NCBI GenBank assembly: GCA_947643595.1
Contig: CANRWP010000004.1
Location: 19,643-83,642 of the forward strand
Direction: 5' to 3'
From: an uncultured bacterium
GTDB taxonomy: Bacteria > Bacillota > Clostridia > Lachnospirales > Lachnospiraceae
DNA length: 64,000 bases
The translations under genes and the position numbers were made by a program. This document shows, piece after piece, positions 35,385 through 44,230 of this stretch. Within the stretch, counting starts at the first letter, position 1. Each line of letters starts with the position of its first letter. The notes beneath the pieces are model-generated. The model saw only the letters and a list, made by a program, of their open reading frames with translations, did no database searches and was not told the origin of the DNA.

Positions 35385-37340
35385 ATGAATAAAAACTTTA
35401 CTTTGAAGAAATGGGCGGCGGAGAGTACCGGTGTCAGCGTTACGGTGCACGGTATCAGCATTCATGCGGAACTCTACGGGCAGGAAAGCAACGGTATTCT
35501 TCTGTATGATTCGGAGGACGCGGAGCCTGTCCGAATTGACTTCACGGATGAGATGAAGCTTGGCAGCACATACCGCTGTCTCTTGTCCGGGAGTTCCCTG
35601 CGGGAGTACACCTATCTGTTTCATGAGGATGGAAAGCCCGTGACGGACCTTTTGGCCAAACGCCTTTCCGGGCACAGGTATTTCGGGGAGGAGCACCTGG
35701 CTGCGGGGAAAAAGGACGCCCTGAAGAGATGTGTTTTTGTGGCTGATCAGTTCAACTGGCAGGGAGATAAAAAGCCGGGAACTGCCTATGAGGACAGCGT
35801 CTACTACGGGATGCATGTCCGCGGATTTACGAAAGACGCTTCTTCCAGAGTAAAGGAGGCAGGGACATTTGCCGGAATTCAGAAAAAGATACCTTATCTG
35901 AAAAAGCTGGGAATCACAGGGATTGTGCTGCAGCCCGTCTACGAATTTGAGGAGTGCATGAAAAAAACGGAGGCGAGGACTGCGGAGGCATTGGCTTTGC
36001 AGCCGGCAGGAGAGCCTCAGACACGCCTCAACTACTGGGGATATCTCCCAGGGTATTATCTTGCTCCCAAAAATGCGTATGCGTACAGCGATGATGCCGT
36101 GACAGAACTGAAAACACTGGTGCGTCAGCTCCACAAAAACAGTCTCGAAGTAATCCTGCAGTTTTATTTTGAACCGTATATGTCTTCGGTGCGGATCAGA
36201 GAAATTTTATTATACTGGCTAAAGAATTACCATATCGATGGTTTTGAATTGATGGGGGCGCAGCTTCCCCTGCGGGAGATCGCGTTAGAACCGGAGTTTT
36301 CAGAGTGCAAGCTCTGGAGCGAATGGTTCCCCTACGAAGAAATTGAGGAGATACGAGCGAGAAGGGCCGCGTCGCGCCTGCCTGAGTCCGGCAGACACCA
36401 GCGTCATAGGAAGACACCGATAAGAGAGACGCGCCGTCTTGCCGATTTCGGAAAAGAATACCAGAATACCGTACGTCGTTTCCTGAAGGGGGACGGCGGC
36501 GTGCTCTCAGAGTTTCTGCGGATGCAGCGCAAAAACCCGCAGGAACACGGCCGGATCAATTTCCTCGCGACCTACAACGGTTTTCGTCTTGCGGATGTGT
36601 TTTCCTACAATGAAAAACACAATGAGGCGAACGGTGAGGAAAACCGGGACGGAGAGGATGTCAATTACAGCTGGAACTGTGGTGCGGAAGGTGAGACGAG
36701 GAGGAAAAGCGTCCTTGCGCTTCGGACGCAGCTGATGAAAAATGCGCTGATCATGCTGTTCACTGCGCAGGGCACTCCGTTCCTTTTTATGGGGGATGAA
36801 TGGGGAAAATCTTCCGGCGGAAACAATAACCCTTACTGTCAGGACAATGAGGTGACCTGGCAAAAGTGGAGTCTGAAAAAGACGGAGAAAGAACTTCTCT
36901 CCTTTACGATGCAGTTGATTGCTCTCAGGAGGGCGCACGGCATTATGCACCAGAGAAGGGAGCTCCGGTTGATGGACTATCTGTCCTGCGGCTATCCGGA
37001 TCTGTCCTATCATGGGCAGGAGGCGTGGCGCACCAGCATGGAGTATCATACCCGGAGTATCGGCGTGTTGCTCTGCGGAAAATATTGTGTGACCGACGGC
37101 AGGGAGGATGAATGTCTCTATATCGCATACAATATGCACTGGGAGCCCCATGACTTCGCGCTGCCGAAGCTTATGAAAGGGAAACGTTGGAATCTGACAA
37201 TCGACACTGCGGAGGCGACTAAACCAGAGAGCAGAAGCGAGGATGACAGCGGTCAGTCTGTGACACTGCCGGGGAGATGCGTGCGCATCTACATTTCGGA
37301 GGAAACTCCTAAAGTGCGAAAAACGGCAGGATGTAAATAA
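35385..37340 (+). CDS. GlgX-like GH13 protein with its catalytic residues replaced
   Basis: A 651-residue protein with the fold of isoamylase/GlgX-type GH13 enzymes: an N-terminal beta domain (1-110), a barrel (about 120-510) and a C-terminal beta domain. Structural blocks are well kept (YHVRGFT-like YGMHVRGFTKDAS, KHNEANGEENRDG, SWNCGAEG, TPFLFMGDEWG). Catalytic blocks are not: the nucleophile block GFRFD reads GFELM, the D-x-x-x-x-N-H block reads QFYFEP, and the final H-D block reads TYNGF. No acid/base Glu block is recognisable. It may bind glycogen or starch without cutting it. DUF5662 follows 47 bases later. Confidence 0.8.
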   Translation: MNKNFTLKKWAAESTGVSVTVHGISIHAELYGQESNGILLYDSEDAEPVRIDFTDEMKLGSTYRCLLSGSSLREYTYLFHEDGKPVTDLLAKRLSGHRYFGEEHLAAGKKDALKRCVFVADQFNWQGDKKPGTAYEDSVYYGMHVRGFTKDASSRVKEAGTFAGIQKKIPYLKKLGITGIVLQPVYEFEECMKKTEARTAEALALQPAGEPQTRLNYWGYLPGYYLAPKNAYAYSDDAVTELKTLVRQLHKNSLEVILQFYFEPYMSSVRIREILLYWLKNYHIDGFELMGAQLPLREIALEPEFSECKLWSEWFPYEEIEEIRARRAASRLPESGRHQRHRKTPIRETRRLADFGKEYQNTVRRFLKGDGGVLSEFLRMQRKNPQEHGRINFLATYNGFRLADVFSYNEKHNEANGEENRDGEDVNYSWNCGAEGETRRKSVLALRTQLMKNALIMLFTAQGTPFLFMGDEWGKSSGGNNNPYCQDNEVTWQKWSLKKTEKELLSFTMQLIALRRAHGIMHQRRELRLMDYLSCGYPDLSYHGQEAWRTSMEYHTRSIGVLLCGKYCVTDGREDECLYIAYNMHWEPHDFALPKLMKGKRWNLTIDTAEATKPESRSEDDSGQSVTLPGRCVRIYISEETPKVRKTAGCK

Positions 37341-37387
37341 TATACTCGGGATGGATTCCCGGGTAGAAATGAGGAATAGGCGCAGCA

Positions 37388-38059
37388 ATGCATGTCTGGA
37401 AACATTTTAAAACAATAACACATCACAGGCATCTTGTCAGAAAAGGGTGTTTTCAGGTGGGACTGTACCGGCAGGGGCTGGTACACGATTTGTCCAAATA
37501 CAGTCCTTCCGAATTCTGGGTGGGTGCAAAATATTATCAGGGAACAAGAAGCCCCAACAACGCAGAGCGGGAGGATATCGGCTATTCTTCCGCCTGGCTG
37601 CACCACAAGGGCAGAAACAAGCATCACTACGAATACTGGATCGATTATTCTCTGAAAGCGGGGCCCGGGGGCATGCTTCCCTGTCCGATGCCGGATAAAT
37701 ATATCGCGGAGATGATCATGGACAGGATCGCTGCCTGCAAGACTTATCAGGGGGAGGCTTACACGGATAAGAGTCCTCTGGAATATTATCTGCAGGGGAA
37801 AGATCCTGCGCCGCTTCACCCCTACACGAGAAGGAATCTGGAGCGGCTTTTGCGGATGTTGGCGGAAAAAGGAGAGCGGAAAACATTTCTGTATATCAGA
37901 TACAGATTTTTAAAAAAAAGGAAGAATTTGACAGGAAAGGAAGGCAAAAAAATTGATAGACGGAAAGAAGATACTGTTCAGCGGTATGCAGGCGACGGGA
38001 AATCTGACACTCGGCAATTATCTGGGCGCGCTGAAAAACTGGGTGACGCTGTGCGATGA
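37388..38059 (+). CDS. DUF5662-family protein
   Basis: A 223-residue protein rich in His, Tyr and Trp: LVHDLSKYSPSEFW (about 32-45) and LHHKGRNKHHYEYW (about 75-88) give an HD-like spread of His/Asp residues that could bind metal, though no enzyme activity is known to me. The domain ends near residue 180. The last 35 residues are Lys/Arg-rich and lie on top of the trpS start (107-bp overlap in another frame), so the true C-terminus may carry little function. Confidence 0.75.
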   Translation: MHVWKHFKTITHHRHLVRKGCFQVGLYRQGLVHDLSKYSPSEFWVGAKYYQGTRSPNNAEREDIGYSSAWLHHKGRNKHHYEYWIDYSLKAGPGGMLPCPMPDKYIAEMIMDRIAACKTYQGEAYTDKSPLEYYLQGKDPAPLHPYTRRNLERLLRMLAEKGERKTFLYIRYRFLKKRKNLTGKEGKKIDRRKEDTVQRYAGDGKSDTRQLSGRAEKLGDAVR

Positions 38060-38957
38060 GTACGAGTGTTTTTATTCGGTGGTGGATCTGCACTCCATCA
38101 CAGTCAGACAGGATCCCGCGGAGCTGAGAAAAAGAGCGCGAAGTCTTTTAACGCTCTATATCGCGGCCGGGCTCGATCCGGAGAAAAACTGTATATACTA
38201 CCAGTCCCATGTATCCGGGCACAGCGAGCTGTCCTGGATCTTAAACTGTTATACTTATATGGGCGAGCTGAATCGGATGACGCAGTTCAAGGACAAGGCG
38301 GCGAAGCATGCCGACAATATCAATGCCGGACTGTTCACCTATCCTGTGCTGATGGCGGCTGATATCCTGCTGTATCAGACAGATGTTGTGCCGGTGGGGA
38401 AGGACCAGCTGCAGCATTTAGAGATCACAAGAGATATTGCTCAGAGATTCAACGCGATCTATGGGGATGTGTTTGCGATACCGGAGCCCTACATCGGCAA
38501 GACCGGTGCCAGCATCAAGAGCCTTCAGGCGCCGGAGAAAAAGATGTCGAAATCCGACGAGAACCCCAATGCCAGCATCTACCTGATGGATGATCCCGAC
38601 ACGGTGATGCGGAAGTTCAAGCGGGCGGTGACGGATCTCGAGGCGCAGGTGCGTTACAATCCCGAACAGGCGGGCATCTACAATCTGATCAACATCTACA
38701 GCGCCTGCACCGGGAAGACGCCGGAGGAGATAGAGAGAGAGTTTGATGGAAAAGGCTACGGCGATTTCAAGGCGGCGGTGGGCGAAGCTGTCGTCAGCGT
38801 GCTGAGACCGCTGCAGGAACGGTATACGGATCTTTGCCAAAATAAGGATTACATTAATTCCGTGATCAAAAACAATGCGGAAAAGGCAAACTATTATGCC
38901 ATGAAAACGCTGCGGAAAGTGCAGAAGAAAATAGGATTCCCGGAGAGGATCAGATAA
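37953..38957 (+). CDS. trpS: Tryptophanyl-tRNA synthetase
   Basis: A 334-residue class I synthetase that charges tRNA-Trp. The HIGH-type motif is GNLTLGNYLGA (about 16-26) and the KMSKS motif is EKKMSKSDENP (about 195). The start is TTG 37953 (LIDGKKILFSGMQATG), with AGGAAAGGAAGG upstream; the family's N-terminal strand begins right there, so later ATGs would remove it. No T-box leader is seen, and it overlaps the DUF5662 gene by 107 bp. Confidence 0.95.
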   Translation: MIDGKKILFSGMQATGNLTLGNYLGALKNWVTLCDEYECFYSVVDLHSITVRQDPAELRKRARSLLTLYIAAGLDPEKNCIYYQSHVSGHSELSWILNCYTYMGELNRMTQFKDKAAKHADNINAGLFTYPVLMAADILLYQTDVVPVGKDQLQHLEITRDIAQRFNAIYGDVFAIPEPYIGKTGASIKSLQAPEKKMSKSDENPNASIYLMDDPDTVMRKFKRAVTDLEAQVRYNPEQAGIYNLINIYSACTGKTPEEIEREFDGKGYGDFKAAVGEAVVSVLRPLQERYTDLCQNKDYINSVIKNNAEKANYYAMKTLRKVQKKIGFPERIR

Positions 38958-38970
38958 GGAGGAGAGTGCG

Positions 38971-40041
38971 ATGCAGAACAAATATGTGGCTTATGTGTCA
39001 ACCTATACGATGGGAACGTTGACGAACGACAAAAAGAGCTATGGTATCAAGATTTACGATGTGGATCTGAAGAACGGACGATTTACGCCGAAGGATCAGG
39101 TTGAGATCACCAACTCTTCCTATGTGACGATCTCCCACAATAAAAAATATCTGTATTCGATCACAGATATGGGCGTAGAGTCTTACCGCATCGAGAAGGA
39201 CGGAACGTTATCCAGAATCAATCAGGGTTCCATCAACGGCATGCGCGGCTGCTATCTGTCTACGGACTATGAGGATAAGTTTCTGTTTACGGCGGGCTAT
39301 CACGATGGAAAGATTACGGCACTGCGGCTGAATGAAGACGGGAGCATCGGAAATATCACCGACGAGATTTTCTGCAAAGGTATGGGAAGTATGGCGGAGC
39401 GCACGTCCAGGCCGCATGTCAGCTGTGTGAAGATGACTCGCGACAATAAATTCCTCTGCGCGGCAGATCTTGGGATGGATCATGTGAACGTGTACAGGCT
39501 GGACCATACGACCGGCAGACTGAAACTGATGGATATTCTCCGGAGTGATCAGGATTCTGCGCCGAGACATATGAAGTTTTCCCAGGATGGAAAATTCATG
39601 TATCTCGTCCATGAATTAAAAAATTATATTGATGTATATACTTATAAAGAGGAGAAGAACATACCGGAGTTTGAGAGGATTCAGACTATTTCCACCGTAA
39701 ACGACTACCATGCATCCAATTCGGCGGCGAGTGCGTTGAATATCTCGGAAGATTTCCGCTATATGGTAACATCAAACGCGGGGGATAATACCACAACGGT
39801 ATATAAAGTGGATAAAAAGACAGGACTTTTGGAAAAATTGTTCTGCCTGCCGATCAGCGGAGATTATCCCAAAGATGCGGTGCTGTTCCCGGACAATAAG
39901 CATCTCGTGTCTCTGAATCATGAGTCAAATACCATGACATTCTTTGCCACAGATTTGAAAAATGGATTGATTGTCATGAATACAAAGGAGATTCCGGTGA
40001 ACTATCCGAACTGTATTATTTTCCACAAGCTGGAAGGGTGA
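38971..40041 (+). CDS. Seven-bladed beta-propeller lactonase (6-phosphogluconolactonase-like)
   Basis: A 356-residue protein of the lactonase (PF10282) fold. Blade-like units repeat through the sequence, with typical PRHMKFSQDGKFMYLVHEL and CVKMTRDNKFLCAADLGMD segments. Relatives such as Pgl hydrolyse 6-phosphogluconolactone, but the fold is shared with proteins of other roles, so the substrate is uncertain. No signal peptide. GGAGGAGAG precedes the ATG, and a terminator follows. Confidence 0.85.
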   Translation: MQNKYVAYVSTYTMGTLTNDKKSYGIKIYDVDLKNGRFTPKDQVEITNSSYVTISHNKKYLYSITDMGVESYRIEKDGTLSRINQGSINGMRGCYLSTDYEDKFLFTAGYHDGKITALRLNEDGSIGNITDEIFCKGMGSMAERTSRPHVSCVKMTRDNKFLCAADLGMDHVNVYRLDHTTGRLKLMDILRSDQDSAPRHMKFSQDGKFMYLVHELKNYIDVYTYKEEKNIPEFERIQTISTVNDYHASNSAASALNISEDFRYMVTSNAGDNTTTVYKVDKKTGLLEKLFCLPISGDYPKDAVLFPDNKHLVSLNHESNTMTFFATDLKNGLIVMNTKEIPVNYPNCIIFHKLEG

Positions 40042-40090
40042 CGGAGTGGTGTCCGAGAGGATTCTATAGGGTGAAAAGAAAAACGGAATG

Positions 40091-40128
40091 GGATGCGGCT
40101 GTGTGAAAAGCAGCTGCATCCTCTTTTT
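40091..40128 (+). terminator. Terminator after the lactonase gene
   Basis: GGATGCGGCTG pairs with CAGCTGCATCC (one G-U), followed by TCTTTTTG. Confidence 0.85.
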
Positions 40129-40140
40129 GTGCTTCGGGTA

Positions 40141-40183
40141 TTGACATTTCAATCGGTATACCGTATAATTGTAGCGTGCTACA
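40141..40183 (+). promoter_or_regulatory. Consensus promoter with palindromic MarR operator
   Basis: TTGACA (40141-40146) and TATAAT (40164-40169), both perfect, are 17 bp apart. Directly after the -10 box lies TGTAGCGTGCTACA (40170-40183), an inverted repeat with a two-base mismatch at its centre. A MarR protein bound there would block the start of transcription. Confidence 0.8.
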
Positions 40184-40205
40184 TTTTGTTATGGAGAATG
40201 ATTAT

Positions 40206-40625
40206 ATGACACATGATATCGGCAAATTGTTAAAACTGATCAACGACAGATTAAAGACATCCTTCGACGCATCCTTCAAGGAGAAAGATCTTACGCTCTC
40301 CCAGACGAGAGTGCTGGAATTCATCCACATGCGGGGGAATCAGACAACGCAGAAGGAGATCGAGGAATATCTGGAAGTTTCCCATCCCACGGTGACAGGT
40401 ATTATTTCCAGGCTGGAGAAGAACGGTTTTCTTTCCTGCTATTTTGATCCGGATGACAGGCGAAATAAGATCGTGTGCAACACGGAAAAGGCCAGGATGC
40501 TGAACGCCTTTATGGCGGAGGAAAAGAACCGCATGGAGCATATGATGATAGTGGGCCTTTCGGAGACGGAGATCGGAGAATTGTTCCGGATGCTTCAGAT
40601 TATCTATGGGAATATAAAACAGTAA
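40206..40625 (+). CDS. MarR-family regulator of the adjacent MATE gene
   Basis: A 139-residue MarR protein: the helix-turn-helix QTTQKEIEEYLEVSHPTVTGIISRLEKNGFL and the wing FDPDDRRNKIVCNTEKARM are typical. ATG 40206 follows GGAG by 9 bases; upstream in-frame starts (GTG 40176, ATG 40191) lie in the operator or ribosome site. A TGTAGC palindrome precedes this gene and the MATE gene, which suggests that it represses both and is released by a drug or metabolite (inference). Confidence 0.9.
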   Translation: MTHDIGKLLKLINDRLKTSFDASFKEKDLTLSQTRVLEFIHMRGNQTTQKEIEEYLEVSHPTVTGIISRLEKNGFLSCYFDPDDRRNKIVCNTEKARMLNAFMAEEKNRMEHMMIVGLSETEIGELFRMLQIIYGNIKQ

Positions 40626-40641
40626 TTACTCAGGCATAAAA

Positions 40642-40655
40642 TGTAGCGCGCTACA
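40642..40655 (+). promoter_or_regulatory. Second MarR operator, before the MATE gene
   Basis: TGTAGCGCGCTACA is a perfect 14-bp palindrome, the same half-site as at 40170-40183. It lies 22 bases before the ATG at 40678. Confidence 0.75.
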
Positions 40656-40712
40656 TATATGTGAGGAGAAAAAAGAGATGAATGAGAGAAACAAGACGAA
40701 TATTTTTGAAAC

Positions 40713-42041
40713 ATGCCTGTTCCGCAGGCAGTACTGCGAAACGCGATTCCGGCCATGGCGGCGATGCTCATGGTGTTAATATACAATCTCGCGGATACGT
40801 TTTTCATCGGACAGACCCATGACGCGCTGAAGGTGACAGCGATTTCTCTGGCGACACCGGTGTTTATAATCTTCATGTCCGTTGGGACGGTGTTCTGTAT
40901 CGGCGGAACATCCGTGATATCCCGCGCTCTGGGGGAGGGGCGGACGGAATACACGAAAAAAGTCTGCTCGTTCTGTATGTGGAGCTGTGTGGCGGTAGGC
41001 ATTATCCTGTCTGCTCTTTTTCTGATCTTCATGGATCAGATCCTGATGTGGGTGGGAACAAGCGAAGATACCTGGGAGATGACGAAGACATATCTGACGA
41101 TCGTAGCGTTTTGCGGTCCCTTTGCCCTTCTCTCAAACTGTTACAACAATGTGATCCGCGCGGAGGGGCAGTCGACAAAAGCCATGATGGGACAGCTGAT
41201 CGGAAATCTTCTGAATGTTATTTTAGATCCGATCCTGATCTCAGGCTTTGGCATGGGAGTCGCCGGCGCCGCAGTTGCGACTGTGATCGGAAATGTGATC
41301 GGAGGAGGATATTACATCGGCTATTTCCTGCGGGGAAATTCCGTGCTCAGCATCCATATAAAGGATTTTACAATGAGAGAGAAGGTTTGCTGCAGTGTGC
41401 TGGCGATAGGGATCCCGGCGTCCCTCGGTTCACTGCTGATGAGCGTTTCTCAGATCATTGTGAACAATCGGATGGCGGGATACGGGGACATGGCGCTTGC
41501 CGGGATCGGCGTCGCAATGAAGGTCATGATGATCACAGGTATGATCTGTATCGGATTCGGACAGGGTATACAGCCTTTACTCGGTTACTGTGTGGGGGCA
41601 GAGCTATGGGAGCGCTTTAAACAGATCATGAAATTTTCCCTCACCGCAGCCCTGCTGCTCGGCGCAGTCATGACAGGCATCTGTTATCTGTTTAAGGATG
41701 GGATAGCAGGAATGTTTTTGAAGAATGCGGACGCGCTTCAGTACGCCGTGAGGTTTACATCGATCTTTCTGAGCACGAGTATCCTGTTCGGAATTTTTTA
41801 TGTGCTGAACAATGCTCTGCAGGCTATGGGTGCGGCGGTCAGCGCTTTTATCATAAGTTTGAGCAGACAGGGAATCATCTATATCCCTGCGATCTTTATC
41901 TTGCAGGCTCTCCTGAGGGAGAACGGCATCGCATGGGCACAGCCGGTCGCCGATATCCTGTCCACAGGGCTTGTCCTTCTCCTGTTCATGCGCTCCTTAA
42001 AGCAGATGCAGGGGTGCATCGGCGATGAAAAAGAGCATTGA
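40713..42041 (+). CDS. MATE-family multidrug efflux transporter, 5' frameshift
   Basis: A 442-residue polytopic protein with about 12 transmembrane helices in two homologous halves. The N-terminal signature is MPVPQAVLRNAIPAMAAML, NLADTFFIGQT. The good ribosome site (GAGGAG) belongs to ATG 40678, whose frame encodes MNERNKTNIFET and then loses register; adding one base near 40711 would join it to MPVPQ. In the main frame a TGA lies just before ATG 40713, which has no ribosome site. The rest of the gene is intact. It is either a recent null allele, a sequencing error, or is translated weakly from 40713. Likely drug/Na+ or H+ antiport. Confidence 0.85.
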   Translation: MPVPQAVLRNAIPAMAAMLMVLIYNLADTFFIGQTHDALKVTAISLATPVFIIFMSVGTVFCIGGTSVISRALGEGRTEYTKKVCSFCMWSCVAVGIILSALFLIFMDQILMWVGTSEDTWEMTKTYLTIVAFCGPFALLSNCYNNVIRAEGQSTKAMMGQLIGNLLNVILDPILISGFGMGVAGAAVATVIGNVIGGGYYIGYFLRGNSVLSIHIKDFTMREKVCCSVLAIGIPASLGSLLMSVSQIIVNNRMAGYGDMALAGIGVAMKVMMITGMICIGFGQGIQPLLGYCVGAELWERFKQIMKFSLTAALLLGAVMTGICYLFKDGIAGMFLKNADALQYAVRFTSIFLSTSILFGIFYVLNNALQAMGAAVSAFIISLSRQGIIYIPAIFILQALLRENGIAWAQPVADILSTGLVLLLFMRSLKQMQGCIGDEKEH

Positions 42042-42045
42042 GTAA

Positions 42046-42834
42046 TCAGGTGGGAAGAAAGCGTATCTTGTCGGATATCTTCACCCGCTTATACAGGTCC
42101 GCGTACTCGGAGGCCTTTAGATCCGCAATATAATTCAGTTCATAATTCTTTTCAGGGTAACGTTCTTTTACGATATCCACCGCCTTATTGTAAGCGACAG
42201 CGGCCTCCACGGCGCTGTCATAATAGCCGATCAGGTAATAACTTCTGAGGTGGATCCTTGCCCGGTATACTGCTTTTCCGTTTTTCCGGATCAGAGAGAC
42301 GCCGTGGTAAGTGTTCAATATCTCTATATTTTCATATCGAAAATCGAAAGGATCACCGTTAATAAACCGGTAATCTTTCCCGGGAACGGCATAATTTTTG
42401 ATGCCATACCGGGAGAAAAGCGTCACCTGCATGCCGTAGTCCGCCACAAAGAGGTGGTTTCCCCGGCGCATGATCTTGTGGGAGGCGTAGTAAAACAGAT
42501 CTTCCATATCAAACTTCAACTCGAGCTCCGGCTCCAGATAGTATAGAAAATAACTTTTCATCAGATAGACCGGCGTGGCAAAGTAGAGTCCGTTGTCCCG
42601 CAGATTGATTAAAACCACCCATTTTTCAAAGGAGAGCGGCAAAGTATTTCGGTAGTCGAGAATTTTTCGGGACTTTTCCGAGAGAACAGAAAACGCCAGA
42701 AGATAGGCGGCGTGGGCAGCTTTTTCCTCCGGGAAACTGCCGAGGCTGATATGCTTTTTTTGCCAGGTAATAGAGGCACGGTAGGAAGGCGTGCCATCTT
42801 TTAAACTTGTTTCGTATACACCGGGAAGGCTCAT
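42046..42834 (-). CDS. Protein with AP2-like and HNH-like segments
   Basis: A 262-residue protein. Near the N-terminus GVYETSLKDGTPSYRASITW and the following LGSFPEEKAAHAAYLLA resemble an AP2 DNA-binding domain; a second copy lies near the C-terminus (KAVYRARIHLRSYYLIGYYDSAVEAAVAYNKA). Between them, YRFINGDPFDFRYENIEILN resembles the tail of an HNH nuclease, but the leading His is replaced. This is the layout of phage homing endonucleases, apparently without nuclease residues. ATG 42834 is preferred over TTG 42867, which lies only about 15 bases after a TATAAT. It ends 4 bases from the MATE stop. Confidence 0.65.
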   Translation of the reverse strand: MSLPGVYETSLKDGTPSYRASITWQKKHISLGSFPEEKAAHAAYLLAFSVLSEKSRKILDYRNTLPLSFEKWVVLINLRDNGLYFATPVYLMKSYFLYYLEPELELKFDMEDLFYYASHKIMRRGNHLFVADYGMQVTLFSRYGIKNYAVPGKDYRFINGDPFDFRYENIEILNTYHGVSLIRKNGKAVYRARIHLRSYYLIGYYDSAVEAAVAYNKAVDIVKERYPEKNYELNYIADLKASEYADLYKRVKISDKIRFLPT

Positions 42835-42922
42835 AATATTCCGTATCCAAAAGATAGTCTGTACCAATTTTTCAAATTATTATACCATATCCCCGGCGAT
42901 AATACCATTTATATTTTTGGGC

Positions 42923-42950
42923 TTGCATTTGTTGGACGGGGGGGTATAAT
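42923..42950 (+). promoter_or_regulatory. SigA-type promoter for the DUF1266-like gene
   Basis: TTGCAT and a perfect TATAAT are 16 bp apart, with a G-rich spacer (GGGGGGG). It ends 23 bases before ATG 42974. Confidence 0.65.
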
Positions 42951-42973
42951 GAAAAATGGAAGGAGCAAAGAAC

Positions 42974-44230
42974 ATGGCCAGATACAAAGTTTCCAATAAA
43001 AATATTTACGGATTTAAGGACAATATATACCAGATGTTCCTGCTGGTACCGGTGATCATAGCGTTGGCGCTGCTTGCGGAATTCTGTTTAGGACCTCTTC
43101 TCTATAAGGGCTACCAGAAAGATGCCACACTGGAGAAAGATGCGGCGGGAAGTGAAGCGGGGGAGAATATCCCGGTGGCGGAGTCCATAGAAGAAATGGA
43201 AAGCCTCGGCACCTTTACATTTATCACCAGCGGAACGGTACTCAAATACGACACGTTCCGTGTCGGGGAGGATATCTATCACCGGATCGAATTGCCCAGC
43301 GGAGAGAAGGTCTTTGCGCATATCAACAAAAAGGCTCTTCTGGAGACGGATGAAGTCGGTGTCTATCGTTTGCCGGTGGGACAATGGAGAGAGTGGGAGG
43401 CGCCGGAAGAGGCCAGGATATATGAAGCGAATAAGTATGTTATGGACCACTACGTAGATATGTATGGGGATTATGTGCCGGTGCTGACAGAGGCAGATTA
43501 CGGTATGGTGCTGGGCAGAGCGGCTTCCGCATGGCTTTTTGTCATCGTTATGGTCCTCTACAGGGTGATCGGTGTGAGACGTTGGCGTTTCGCTCCCGCC
43601 TTTTTCTGGAAGAGAGATCCCCTCCTGCCGCGCAATGATCTGGAGTGCTGGTGCGCTTCTACTTTTGCGATCTGGGCCCATTCTTTTCCCATGCTGGAGG
43701 GATGGCCTCTGGTTACCGGTGTCCACGGAAATCGAAGAGCGGTAGCCAATTTCAAAAAGGTGGCGCTGGGAGAACAGTGGGATATCAGAAACAGGCAGGA
43801 AGGAATCCGGACTGTACACGAACTGGTGGAAAAGCATGCGGGTCGTTTTGACACGGATTACGCTGGCTGGGATCTGTGCCGTGCGACGCAGCTTCTTGGC
43901 ATGATGTATCTGGTGAAAATGATAGACAGGGAGGAACTTGACCGGGAATTCTCCGCCACAGGGAAAGTGATCCAACAGCAGTTTTCATCCTGGGATGCGA
44001 TGGCGGAAAGCTATCTGCATGGCTATGAGGCGTGGCTTAACAGGGTCGGAAGCAAGGATGCGGCGCTAAGCGCGGCATATCGAAGAAATATTTTTGAGAA
44101 GTTAAAGGCTAATCCGGACGGACCTTATTCCGTTCCCTTCCGGACGGATCTGACATGGGTTGCGGGAAGCAAGGGGGAAAGGGCTGAGGTGAATCGGGTG
44201 CTGGCGCGCTATCGGGCGAGTGGGACATGA
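42974..44230 (+). CDS. Membrane protein with C-terminal DUF1266-like domain
   Basis: A 418-residue protein with one membrane segment near residues 20-42, an extracytoplasmic domain (about 60-165), a second segment (about 175-195) and a cytosolic C-terminal domain. The latter (CWCASTFAIWAHSFPMLEGW, AGWDLCRATQLLGMMYLV) resembles DUF1266. AAGGAG lies 10 bases before ATG 42974. An in-frame ATG at 42956 lies before the ribosome site. The stop overlaps the end of the minus-strand coiled-coil gene by 22 bp. Function unknown. Confidence 0.7.
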   Translation: MARYKVSNKNIYGFKDNIYQMFLLVPVIIALALLAEFCLGPLLYKGYQKDATLEKDAAGSEAGENIPVAESIEEMESLGTFTFITSGTVLKYDTFRVGEDIYHRIELPSGEKVFAHINKKALLETDEVGVYRLPVGQWREWEAPEEARIYEANKYVMDHYVDMYGDYVPVLTEADYGMVLGRAASAWLFVIVMVLYRVIGVRRWRFAPAFFWKRDPLLPRNDLECWCASTFAIWAHSFPMLEGWPLVTGVHGNRRAVANFKKVALGEQWDIRNRQEGIRTVHELVEKHAGRFDTDYAGWDLCRATQLLGMMYLVKMIDREELDREFSATGKVIQQQFSSWDAMAESYLHGYEAWLNRVGSKDAALSAAYRRNIFEKLKANPDGPYSVPFRTDLTWVAGSKGERAEVNRVLARYRASGT

